Positions 9,493 through 17,121 of a stretch of 33,004 nt of DNA are shown here, piece after piece. The stretch spans positions 1-33,004 of the forward strand of contig JALGUG010000023.1 of the NCBI GenBank assembly GCA_029820995.1, in the 5' to 3' direction. Position 1 is the first letter of the stretch. Each line of letters starts with the position of its first letter. The position numbers and the translations under genes are program-made. The notes below the pieces were generated by a model. That model saw nothing but the letters and a program-made list of their open reading frames with translations. It made no database searches and had not been told where the DNA came from. The stretch is from Candidatus Zipacnadia bacterium (lineage in GTDB: Bacteria; Armatimonadota; Zipacnadia; JALGUG01).

Positions 9493-9518
9493 AGTGAACG
9501 CCCTCGCGGGCGTTCACT
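9493..9518 (-). other. Intercistronic perfect hairpin, 11-bp stem, TCGC loop
   Basis: Arms 9493-9503 (agtgaacgccc) and 9508-9518 (gggcgttcact) are perfectly complementary around a 4-nt loop. The structure overlaps the TGA stop of the ceramidase-like gene (9514-9516) and sits in the 74-bp gap before the PQQ gene start (9439). No T-run follows on the minus strand. It could be a transcript-processing or stability element, or a non-canonical terminator separating two co-oriented genes. Confidence 0.65.
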
Positions 9519-10914
9519 CGTCCCAGAGGGCGTTGAGCATCTCCACCGTGCGGTCCACCAGCACCTGGCCCGCCGTGGGGCCGACCACGTTATCGGCTAC
9601 CTCCGCGCCGTAGCTCTTCGCGGCCACGGCTCGGGCCGTCGGCAGATAGCCGGACATCGTGTTGCGGCCCGTGCCCGTGAGTTGAACCACGAACGTCTGC
9701 AGGGCGCGGCAGCGTGCCTTGATGCGCAGGCCGAAGTCCAGGAAGAGCTCAAAGGGGTTCGTGGCCATCGCCACTTCGCCCAGGCGCAGGGCATGCACCT
9801 CGGTCTCGTAGACGGGATTGTCCTGCTGTGCGGCATACCGGGCGACGACTTTCCCGTAGCGTCGGAGCATGACGTACCGACGGGAGAAGGCGACCACGTC
9901 TTGTGGGTCGGGCTGCTTGGCTTCCCACTCGTCACACTGGCGGCGCGCTTCCTCGTATTCGGCGGCAGTGACCATACGGACGGGAAGGCGGAGGCTCTCA
10001 ACCGTATGGCGGAAGGGAGGGTCGGTGTGGACCTCCTTGCGGGCCAGGGGCAGCACGTCGTCCACCGCAGTGGCGATCCGGCGGCCGATCTCCTCCCGTT
10101 CCGTCAGGCCCCGACGGCGCCTCATCTCTTCCTCCGCCCGCTGGTGCAGGAGCAAGTGCGGGGACTGGTCCCCGGCCGCGCCGCACTGAGGGAGGATGAA
10201 CACGTCGTCGCCCAGTCGCTTCCGTACCTCCTGCCGGGCCTCGTGCCAGAAATCGGCGGAGACGTAGCTCTCCCCTTCGGTCACCTGGGACGGACAGGCC
10301 AGGTTGATGACGATCCCGGTGAGCCGTTGCCGAAGGTCCCACGTGAAGAGCAGGTCCACGCCATGGTCCTCGTAGCCCTCCACGCACTCGAAGTCGGCCT
10401 GGTCGGTCCGGCCGTACATCTTCGAGACGCCGCCTGCGTAGGTAATCCGCCGGTTGTGGCCCACGACGGCCTGCCCGTACCCCCAGCTTAGTCCGCCCTC
10501 AGTTCGCCCCTCCCAGGCCTCGACCACCGCCTCGGCCACGCGCTCCACGAACAGGTCCGCGTACTCGGTGGGCGTCATGACCTCCGGCCCCTGGGGCGGG
10601 TAGATGCCTTCCTCGATCTCAGGAGCCGTGTGGGTATGGGTCGCGTTCAGGAACAGCTTGTCCGGCTCAAACCCGGACAGCCGGGGCGCCAGTTCGGCGG
10701 TCAGGCGTTCCTGGATGCAGCTCGGAACGTTGACGCGGTCGCAGGAAACCATGATCGCCTGCTCATTGTCGCCGTCGGGGCCGGGGCTCTCCAGTGCCAG
10801 CGCGGTGGCGGTCAAGGGGTCCTGCACGTGCTGCGAGATCCGAGCATGAAACTGCCCCCGGAGTACGACCGGGCGGGGCGGGGTGACGTCGGCAACGGAC
10901 CATCCGATCAGCAT
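9514..10914 (-). CDS. Neutral/alkaline non-lysosomal ceramidase-like protein
   Basis: This 466-aa protein resembles the catalytic N-terminal domain of neutral ceramidases. It opens MLIGWSVADVTPP, has the zinc-ligand segment ATHTHTAPE (His93, His95) and the nucleophile segment AAGDQSPH with Ser251, matching the family GDxSP motif. The frame stays open to 11133, but ATG at 10914 is preferred because GGAGG (complement of 10920-10924) lies 5 nt upstream and family similarity begins there. No signal peptide is visible, unlike classical secreted ceramidases. Bacterial homologues of this short form often sit in sugar-catabolic loci, and their true substrate is usually unproven. Here it heads a minus-strand run with two secreted polysaccharide-associated giants, so an amide or ester bond in the glycan pathway is as plausible as ceramide (inference). 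Confidence 0.8.
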   Translation of the reverse strand: MLIGWSVADVTPPRPVVLRGQFHARISQHVQDPLTATALALESPGPDGDNEQAIMVSCDRVNVPSCIQERLTAELAPRLSGFEPDKLFLNATHTHTAPEIEEGIYPPQGPEVMTPTEYADLFVERVAEAVVEAWEGRTEGGLSWGYGQAVVGHNRRITYAGGVSKMYGRTDQADFECVEGYEDHGVDLLFTWDLRQRLTGIVINLACPSQVTEGESYVSADFWHEARQEVRKRLGDDVFILPQCGAAGDQSPHLLLHQRAEEEMRRRRGLTEREEIGRRIATAVDDVLPLARKEVHTDPPFRHTVESLRLPVRMVTAAEYEEARRQCDEWEAKQPDPQDVVAFSRRYVMLRRYGKVVARYAAQQDNPVYETEVHALRLGEVAMATNPFELFLDFGLRIKARCRALQTFVVQLTGTGRNTMSGYLPTARAVAAKSYGAEVADNVVGPTAGQVLVDRTVEMLNALWDE

Positions 10915-10947
10915 GTTGACCTCCCGTTGGCCTGCGATTTGGCAGCC

Positions 10948-10967
10948 ACTGCCGGCAGGCCGGCAGT
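10948..10967. promoter_or_regulatory. Perfect inverted repeat upstream of the ceramidase-like gene
   Basis: ACTGCCGGC (10948-10956) and GCCGGCAGT (10959-10967) are perfectly complementary with 2 nt between them. The dyad starts 34 nt upstream of the ATG at 10914. It could be an operator for a dimeric regulator or, in the minus-strand leader RNA, a hairpin. The sequence also reads as a partial direct repeat of TGCCGGC, so chance in GC-rich DNA is not excluded. Confidence 0.4.
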
Positions 10968-11128
10968 ACCGCACGTGCTTCCGCTTCCAAGCCGAGTACG
11001 AGAGGACTTGCCTGTCGCCAGGCTTGATTCCTCCCCGGTCGTTGGAAAGAAAAAGAGGAGGCTTCCCTACCGACGTAGAATAACAATGAATAAGTGCATA
11101 TGATGCCGACTGTGTAGCCGGAGAAGAT

Positions 11129-11480
11129 CGCAACCTGAGCTGTGATCACGTTCAGAGGATCTAAGCCGAGGACGTGGAAATGGTGGGTTTGCGTGGCTCC
11201 GAGCAGCAGCCGATACTGACCAGCCACACGCCGACGGTTGACACTCGCCTGCGATAGTATTGCACGGAGACGCGGATGGGCCTGCCGATTCCCCGATGCG
11301 TGTCCCTGGAGCCCTTCGCCAATCCTCACTGCCTGGACATCTGGGAGAGGCTGCGCCAGGCGGACCCGACGGAATACCTTGATTTCATCACGAACGGCGC
11401 CTGCCTGACGGAGGAGGTCGTCGCTCGGCTGGCTCGCTTGCGGCCGCTGTTCGCCGAAGGCCTGACATTGAGCTGCGGCT
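11129..11480 (+). pseudogene. Decayed fragment resembling a radical SAM domain protein
   Basis: In one frame, bases 11309-11480 translate to EPFANPHCLDIWERL followed by YLDFITNGACLTEEVVARL and a leucine-rich tail. This is the pattern after the GEP motif of radical SAM domains (EPxxNPxxLxI, then TNGxxLTEE). Sixty codons upstream in the same frame, 11129-11152 read RNLSCDHV, which resembles a [4Fe-4S] CNLxCxxC motif with its first and third cysteines lost. Two in-frame stops (11162-11164 and 11255-11257) interrupt the frame. Downstream of about 11480 similarity fades, although the frame stays open to 12103 across the beta-helix gene start. I read it as a remnant, not an expressed gene. The CxxxC match may be coincidental; the EPFANPH-TNG part is the stronger evidence. 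Confidence 0.4.
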
Positions 11481-11706
11481 CCTGCGGTGCGGCATTATGG
11501 ACCTCTAGAAGCCGTTTTGTGAGGCCTGCAGGAGCGTCTACCGGCGCGGTCGCAGTTGATTATTCAGGTTATGGAATCACTTCCAGGCCGCCAGGGGCCC
11601 GGCCAGGCGGTGCCTGGACAACGGATCCCGGCCCCGGGCTACTGGGGGACGGGGGTCGCCGAGAATGGCGTGGGCGGCCCCGCGGCCACTCCACAGGAGG
11701 TCAGCA

Positions 11707-11865
11707 ATGGCAGACCAGGACGGCCCCTGGACGCCCCCACCGGACCCCGACCCGAGAGCGACTAGGGGCTTCTGCTCCCGGGTCGAGCGTTCCGGCGCGA
11801 TTTTGGCCGGCTGGACGGCCCTCGCGGGCTTTGAGCCGGCGGCTGACAGTCAGGAGAGACCATGA
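11707..11865 (+). CDS. Possible 52-aa leader ORF coupled to the beta-helix gene
   Basis: ATG at 11707 is preceded by AGGAGGT (11695-11701), giving 6 nt between AGGAGG and the ATG, the strongest ribosome-binding site near this locus. The frame encodes 52 residues that start MADQDGPWTPPPDPDPR. It ends at TGA 11863-11865, overlapping the ATG of the beta-helix gene (11862-11864) as ATGA, a classic coupling arrangement. The peptide is proline/aspartate-rich at its start, has no signal peptide, and matches no family I know. It may be a translated leader, a small protein, or the truncated start of a lost gene. The strong ribosome-binding site and the exact overlap are the only support. Confidence 0.35.
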   Translation: MADQDGPWTPPPDPDPRATRGFCSRVERSGAILAGWTALAGFEPAADSQERP

Positions 11866-14018
11866 ACCCGTCCGCGATAGTGGGTTTGATTTTGCTCTGT
11901 TCTGTGGCGGCCTCCGCGACCGGCCAGGCGGCGGAGAAGCTGTATGTGGCGCCGGAGGGGAAGGACACGAACCCGGGCACGCAGCGGGCGCCGCTGGCGA
12001 CGCTGCAGCGGGCGCGCGACGTGCTCCGGGAGCGACGGAAGACAGGCGACCTGACGGGCGGAGTGACCGTGGTAGTCAAGGCGGGCTCGTACCGTCTGAC
12101 TGAGCCGCTGGTGTTCACGCCGCAGGATTCGGGCACTGAGCAGGGGCGGATCGCGTACGTTGCCACGCCGCCGGGTGCAGCCGTGCTGGTGGGCAGTGTG
12201 CCGATCACTGGCTGGAAGCCCTTCCGCAACGGGATCTACCAGGCCGACCTGAGCGGCGTGGACCTGAGGGGGAAGCGGTTCTGGCAACTCTACTACCGGG
12301 GGCAGTGGCAGATCCTGGCCCGATACCCCAACTTCGACCCGGAGCATCCGCGCAGCGGCGGGTTCCTGTACATGGGGCCGGTGGTCGCCAAGGACAGCAA
12401 GGTTCTGCTGCGCTACAAGCCGGGCAAGTTGGACCCGACGCGGTGGGCGAAGCCGACCGCAGTGCGGGTGCACATCTGGCCGTGGCTCAACTGGAACCGC
12501 AACATCCTACCCGTGAAGTCCATTGATGCCGCCAATCACGTTATCACGCTGGCCCGGCCTGCCAGCTACAAGCTGATCGAGGGTAATCGGTTCTTCATCG
12601 AAAACGCCCTGGAGGAGCTTGATGCTCCGGGGGAGTGGTTCCTCGACGAGGACGCGAAGACGCTGTACTTCCGGCCGCCGGACGGGCAGAGACCCGAGGG
12701 CCGGGTCTCGGTGCCCGTGCTCGATGGCTTAATCCAGTTCCACGGAGACGCGGCGAAGGCCCACTTCGTGGGCCACCTCGAGCTCCGCGGCTTTCGGCTG
12801 GCGGAGACGCGCCGGCACCTCGTTGAGCTGAACGGTGCGGCACACTGCACCGTGGCGGCTTGCACGATAGAGCATTGCGGTGGCACGGCGGTCTCGATAC
12901 GGAGCCGCTCGCATCACAACCGGGTGATTGGTTGTGACATCGCTCATGTGGGCGGCTCCGCGGTGATAATCAGCGGGACCGTGGACTGGGAGCACAAGCT
13001 GGAGGGGCAGCCGGCGCACAACCTCATCTCGAACAACCACGTGCACGACGTGGGCGAGCAGGGGAATGCGTGGGGCGCGATCATGATCAACCCCGGCTGC
13101 GGCGGCAACTGCACTCACGACAATGTCATCTCGCACAATCTCGTCCACGACACGCCGCGCCAGGGGATCACCTTCAACGGCTTCCGAAACATCGTGGAGT
13201 ACAACCACGTACATCACACAAACCAGGAGCAGTCGGACACGGGCGCGATTGGGATGGGGAGCCGGGACATCTACGAGCGGGGCAGCGTCGTGCGCTACAA
13301 CTACGTGCATGACACCGGCGGCTACAACATGCTCAAGCCGGGAGTCTGGGAGTACCCGCACTACTGCTGGGGCATTTACCTGGACGACTACACCAGTGGC
13401 GTGCATGTCTACGGGAACGTCGTCGTGCGCACGTATCGAGGCGGCGTGATGGTGCACGGTGGTCAGGACAATGTGATTGAGAATAACATCATCGTAGACG
13501 GACTGAGCCAGCAGATCCAGTATGCGCCGATTGACCACCTGACCTCGGGGCGCACGCCGGGTCATCCCGACAAGAGTCTGTGGCTGATGACGGGGACCAA
13601 GCTGATTGGGAATGTGTTCTCGTTCGATGGAAAGAAGTCCGCGTGGGTGTGGGGGCGCAAGTGGGAACAGATCCTGGCCGAGTCGGACCGCAATCTGATC
13701 TGGCCGCGGGGCGGCACGGTGCGGATGAACCTCGGCGGCGTAACGGACGGCGACTACTGGGCGGCGTGGAGGAAGCTGGGGTTCGACGCGCACTCGGTGA
13801 TCGCCGATCCGCAGTTCGTGAACCCGGCCCGGGACGACTACCGACTAAAGCCGACTTCGCCGGCCTTCAAGTTGGGCTTCAAGCCGATTCCGGTGGAGAA
13901 GATCGGCCCCTATCAGTCACCGGACCGGGCGAGCTGGCCGCTGAAGGATGAGGTCCAGCGCGAGCAGCATCTGCGCTATCCGGAGGGCAAGCCGGCCGGT
14001 GCCTCCGACGCGGGCTAG
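11862..14018 (+). CDS. Secreted right-handed parallel beta-helix protein (GH141-like)
   Basis: This 718-aa protein has a signal peptide (residues 1-23, AlaSerAlaThrGly-type end) followed by LYVAPEGKDTNPGTQ and PLATLQRARD, the standard opening of secreted beta-helix carbohydrate-active proteins. Residues about 300-560 are parallel beta-helix coils rich in N, H and V (SNNHVHDVGEQGN, VEYNHVHHTNQEQSDTGAIGM). The C-terminus has the ADPQFVNPARDDYRL and SPAFKLGF segments that close many GH141-type proteins. GH141 contains fucosidase and xylanase activities, so a role in trimming a side chain is possible; a polysaccharide lyase of the beta-helix fold is the alternative. AGGAG lies 5 nt before the ATG. 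The stop overlaps that of the convergent gene: both use CTAG at 14015-14018. Confidence 0.82.
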   Translation: MNPSAIVGLILLCSVAASATGQAAEKLYVAPEGKDTNPGTQRAPLATLQRARDVLRERRKTGDLTGGVTVVVKAGSYRLTEPLVFTPQDSGTEQGRIAYVATPPGAAVLVGSVPITGWKPFRNGIYQADLSGVDLRGKRFWQLYYRGQWQILARYPNFDPEHPRSGGFLYMGPVVAKDSKVLLRYKPGKLDPTRWAKPTAVRVHIWPWLNWNRNILPVKSIDAANHVITLARPASYKLIEGNRFFIENALEELDAPGEWFLDEDAKTLYFRPPDGQRPEGRVSVPVLDGLIQFHGDAAKAHFVGHLELRGFRLAETRRHLVELNGAAHCTVAACTIEHCGGTAVSIRSRSHHNRVIGCDIAHVGGSAVIISGTVDWEHKLEGQPAHNLISNNHVHDVGEQGNAWGAIMINPGCGGNCTHDNVISHNLVHDTPRQGITFNGFRNIVEYNHVHHTNQEQSDTGAIGMGSRDIYERGSVVRYNYVHDTGGYNMLKPGVWEYPHYCWGIYLDDYTSGVHVYGNVVVRTYRGGVMVHGGQDNVIENNIIVDGLSQQIQYAPIDHLTSGRTPGHPDKSLWLMTGTKLIGNVFSFDGKKSAWVWGRKWEQILAESDRNLIWPRGGTVRMNLGGVTDGDYWAAWRKLGFDAHSVIADPQFVNPARDDYRLKPTSPAFKLGFKPIPVEKIGPYQSPDRASWPLKDEVQREQHLRYPEGKPAGASDAG

Positions 14019-16891
14019 GGTTTGTTTGCAGTCAGGGCTCGGATGGCGGCGATCACCCGCCCCTTCAAGGCGTCCGCGTCGAAACCCTCGGGCGGCTGAC
14101 GTTGATTCAGCTTCACCTTCGCCGTCATTCCCCCCAGCAGAGCAGCCGCGGCGTCCACCTGTGGACCGGCGGCGCCTTGTTCTCGCTGCTGCGCGATCAA
14201 GTTCGACAGTGTCTGATACAGGTAGAAGTCTTCGGCACCCTCGCGGCAGCGCTCGAAGTGGATGGTCGGGTAGAGCCCGTGGCGGCCGTAGCAGAGCATT
14301 GCGGTGTCCGGCTCGCGGCCGTCGAGGTCGAAGAACTGGTAGCCGTGCAGGATGTTCAGGTGCCATTGCCAGCGAGCGCGAACGCCCTTTTGGTATTCGC
14401 TCCATTGGTAAAGGCCGAAGGAATAGCGGGTGCGACCCTGGTTGTAGATGTGGATCTCCTTGCCCCGGCGCTGGGCCTCGGCCATCACCGACTCGTCGTG
14501 GCGATTGAGGCTGCTGATGTCCAGGGCCTCGAAGAAGCGCTGGTGCCAGTAGAGCAGGTTCGACTTGTCGGTCGGGCGAGCAGTGAAGGCCACGCTGTAG
14601 CTGCCGCTGGTGCGGATCGTTTGCGGGAAGGCCGCGCTGACTTTCGCCATCATCTGCATGAACTCCAGCTCACGTTCGGCAACCTCGCGCACACGGGTCT
14701 CGTCGCACATCGCGTACAGAATGGTCGGCCATCCCGCCTGGCGGGCGTGGGCGTCAACGGCGCGCCAGGCGCGCATCAGCGCCTCGGCGTACGGCAGGCC
14801 GCTCTGCTGGGCGACTTTGTCGGCGCTGCGGCCCTTCTGGTAGCGGTCGTGCAGGCCCACGAAGCGCGCGCCGCCGTAGCCGTTGAGGGCCTTGACGAAC
14901 CCGTGCTTGCGCAGCAGCGCGAAGAAACGGTCCATCTCGCCGAAGTCGATGACCGGCTTGCCGTTCTGCCAGCCCTTGAGCCGCAGGTTGGGCCCGCCGG
15001 AGACGGCATTCATCCCGTGTTCGCGCAGCAAGACTAGCGTCTGCTCGAGTACCTCCCAGCGGCGCTCCCGGGGTATGAGCCCCGGCGGCATGAGGCCGAA
15101 GAAGCCCATTAGGAAGTCGGTATCGCGGCTCAATGTCACCGCCTCCACGGAAAGCTGGAGCGGGATGCGTAAGACAGGCTCGCCGGAGCCCTTCTTGACC
15201 ACCAGCGCGCCTCGATACTGACCGGCCGGCGCCTCCGCGGGCACCTTGACGGTCACGATTATCTCGCGGGTCACGTTCGCGGGCAGCGGCACGGTTGTCT
15301 GCTCGCGGAGTGTGTGCGGCTTGATATGGTATGCGATGTTGCCGAAGCCGCGGCTCGTGTTGTAGTGGACCACCTGCACCGCACTGGACAAGCGACCGGG
15401 GCCACTGAGCGGCTCGAGGTCCAGCCGACAGTTGCCGAGGTCTCGCAGGGGCCGCAGCGCGACGCAGAGCGGCTCATACTCGGAACGCACGGCTAGGCGC
15501 GAGAGGGCCAGTTCGTTGGGCGCTTGGGGCGGGGTTTGCGGGACCGTGTTCGGCGTGACGTCGTCCTCGATACGAACCGGCCAAGCCACGAGGCCGAGCT
15601 TTCGCCATTCGGCCGGGGCGTCAAAGGCCGGCGCGGGACGGTCCAGGCACACGGCCTTGCGGCGGAACTCGGTGGCCAGCGCGTCGAGCTGTTGCTTGAG
15701 CCACTTCGCGGCGGCCGCATCGTCGGCGCGGTGCACTGCCAGCGCAGCCACCTTGCTGCCCCACACGCGGTCGGCCTCGAAGCGCAGCACGAGCGCCTGA
15801 TCAGTGCTCCGGGCCTCAAATGTCACCGGCCGGGCGAGCTCGTCCTTCATGTACGTGTCCCAGATGTCCACGCCGACCGGCTCAACATCCTCGAAGCGAT
15901 AAAGCGCATGTGCCGGCCCATCGGGCCGGGTTTCACTCCAGGCCGGCTTGCCGTTCACCAAGATACGGCGCTCGCCTTGTTGGGCCTGCTCGCCGCCCCA
16001 ATAGCCGCTGTTCTCGTAGATGACCATGACGCGATAGCGTCCGGCCGGAGCATCGAGGCGGAAATTGTAGCCGCCCGCCTCGCAGAAGTCCTGAATCAAG
16101 GCGGTGCCGAAAGTGGTGTCCCGGGCCGCCCCGTTCCAGGGCGCGCCGCCGGTCGGGCCCCAGCCGAAGCCGCGCTGCGGAGTGTAGCGCGTCTCCTGCG
16201 ACACGGCGGTCCAGCCGAGCATTACCGACTGGCTCGGGGGGCCGAAATCGAAGGCCCAGACGCTCTTCGGGCGGTTGGCCTTCACGAAGCGCAGGTTGTC
16301 AAGGATGATGCGCCCGGTCGTTCCTTTGGCGCCGAAGCCCAGGTCCATGCGCACGATGCTGTCGGGGTCAATATTGCGCTTGAGGTCGTTGTTGCGGCTG
16401 CCCGCCTCGCCCCGGTATAGGCCGCGCACCGGAATCAGCCACTCGGACCGTCCCGGCGGAAAGGTAGTCTGCGCGTTGTGCCGGTTCCAGTAGGTGCGCC
16501 CCTTGTCAATCCAGGCCTGATCCGCGATCAACACGTAGGCCGCCACAGGATCGGGGTTCGGGTTCAGCACGTCGAGCACCAGGGCGTCGAAGGCCGACCA
16601 GTCGCGGGGCACGCGGTTCCAATACATGTACGCGCCATAGTACTGGCCCCGGGGGTCGAAGGTAATCTCGAGCGCCCGCGCGCCGTGCGTGGCTCCCTCG
16701 GCGACCAGCCGCGGCGTCCCGCTGCGGAACTCCCAGTCCTTGAGGGCGGCCGCGTCCTCCCAATCGCAGAGCCGGGTGACGTCCTGAGCCTGAGCGCACG
16801 CGCCCACCAATACGATCCCTGCGGCGATGAGGCCGGCGCAGATTCGCCGGCAACTCAAGACGAGCAGCCGCCGATGTGACTGATTAGCCAT
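14015..16891 (-). CDS. Secreted GH123/DUF4091-like glycoside hydrolase with N-terminal binding modules
   Basis: This 958-aa protein has a long signal sequence (about residues 1-36, ending ACAQAQ). Residues about 38-200 resemble a CBM11/CIA30-like jelly roll (CDWEDAAALKDWEF ... IILDNLRFV). Residues about 205-385 start FDFGPPSQ and look malectin-like. From about 400 a beta-sandwich leads into a TIM barrel. The barrel carries ILYAMCDETR, in which Asp730-Glu731 form the Asp-Glu pair expected for substrate-assisted catalysis in GH123. GH123 enzymes remove beta-linked N-acetylgalactosamine; the related DUF4091 proteins are less characterised, so the substrate is uncertain. GGAGG (complement of 16898-16902) sits 6 nt before the ATG. 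The gene diverges from the S9 peptidase gene across 230 bp. Confidence 0.77.
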   Translation of the reverse strand: MANQSHRRLLVLSCRRICAGLIAAGIVLVGACAQAQDVTRLCDWEDAAALKDWEFRSGTPRLVAEGATHGARALEITFDPRGQYYGAYMYWNRVPRDWSAFDALVLDVLNPNPDPVAAYVLIADQAWIDKGRTYWNRHNAQTTFPPGRSEWLIPVRGLYRGEAGSRNNDLKRNIDPDSIVRMDLGFGAKGTTGRIILDNLRFVKANRPKSVWAFDFGPPSQSVMLGWTAVSQETRYTPQRGFGWGPTGGAPWNGAARDTTFGTALIQDFCEAGGYNFRLDAPAGRYRVMVIYENSGYWGGEQAQQGERRILVNGKPAWSETRPDGPAHALYRFEDVEPVGVDIWDTYMKDELARPVTFEARSTDQALVLRFEADRVWGSKVAALAVHRADDAAAAKWLKQQLDALATEFRRKAVCLDRPAPAFDAPAEWRKLGLVAWPVRIEDDVTPNTVPQTPPQAPNELALSRLAVRSEYEPLCVALRPLRDLGNCRLDLEPLSGPGRLSSAVQVVHYNTSRGFGNIAYHIKPHTLREQTTVPLPANVTREIIVTVKVPAEAPAGQYRGALVVKKGSGEPVLRIPLQLSVEAVTLSRDTDFLMGFFGLMPPGLIPRERRWEVLEQTLVLLREHGMNAVSGGPNLRLKGWQNGKPVIDFGEMDRFFALLRKHGFVKALNGYGGARFVGLHDRYQKGRSADKVAQQSGLPYAEALMRAWRAVDAHARQAGWPTILYAMCDETRVREVAERELEFMQMMAKVSAAFPQTIRTSGSYSVAFTARPTDKSNLLYWHQRFFEALDISSLNRHDESVMAEAQRRGKEIHIYNQGRTRYSFGLYQWSEYQKGVRARWQWHLNILHGYQFFDLDGREPDTAMLCYGRHGLYPTIHFERCREGAEDFYLYQTLSNLIAQQREQGAAGPQVDAAAALLGGMTAKVKLNQRQPPEGFDADALKGRVIAAIRALTANKP

Positions 16892-17121
16892 GATCGCCCT
16901 CCCTGACTCGCTAGCGGCACGCTGATATGACAGGGCTGCTGCACCAGAGCGATTGTTCGCGCAACGCCCCCTTAAACCTCCCGCAGCGGCGGCGGACGAG
17001 ATGGGCAGGATTACGTGGAAGGGCTTTGGAATAGGCCTCTGGATGGGAAGACGCCATTTCGGCGGCGCGGAATCGGCGGGTCAAAGGGACGCAATGCGTG
17101 CACAGCCTCGGGAGGCGGATT
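16892..17121. promoter_or_regulatory. Divergent promoter region, GH123-like gene / S9 peptidase
   Basis: The 230 bp between two divergent start codons must hold promoters for both directions. I see the two ribosome-binding sites (complement of 16898-16902, and GGGAGG just before 17122) but no convincing -35/-10 pair and no operator-like dyad above background. Confidence 0.45.

Larger units (their letters stand above)
10915..11706. other. 792-bp gene-poor region between divergent transcription units
   Basis: The longest gene-free stretch in the window. It should hold promoters for the minus-strand ceramidase-like operon and for the plus-strand beta-helix gene. An AT-rich patch at about 11066-11104 stands out against the high-GC background, but no clear -35/-10 pair was found. 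It contains a dyad at 10948-10967 and a radical SAM-like relic at about 11129-11480, annotated separately. Bases 11480-11690 show no recognisable coding or structural signal. Confidence 0.6.

Noticed and set aside
11045-11064. A/G-rich tract (T/C-rich on minus strand) as a terminator tail
   Set aside because: No stem of useful length adjoins it on the correct side for either strand.
10915-11133. Extended N-terminus for the ceramidase-like protein
   Set aside because: The extra 73 residues have no family similarity or signal peptide, while ATG 10914 has an ideal ribosome-binding site.
11276-12103. 275-codon open frame read as an intact gene
   Set aside because: Only its first third is radical SAM-like; the rest is low-complexity and overlaps the beta-helix gene. 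Treated as a relic.
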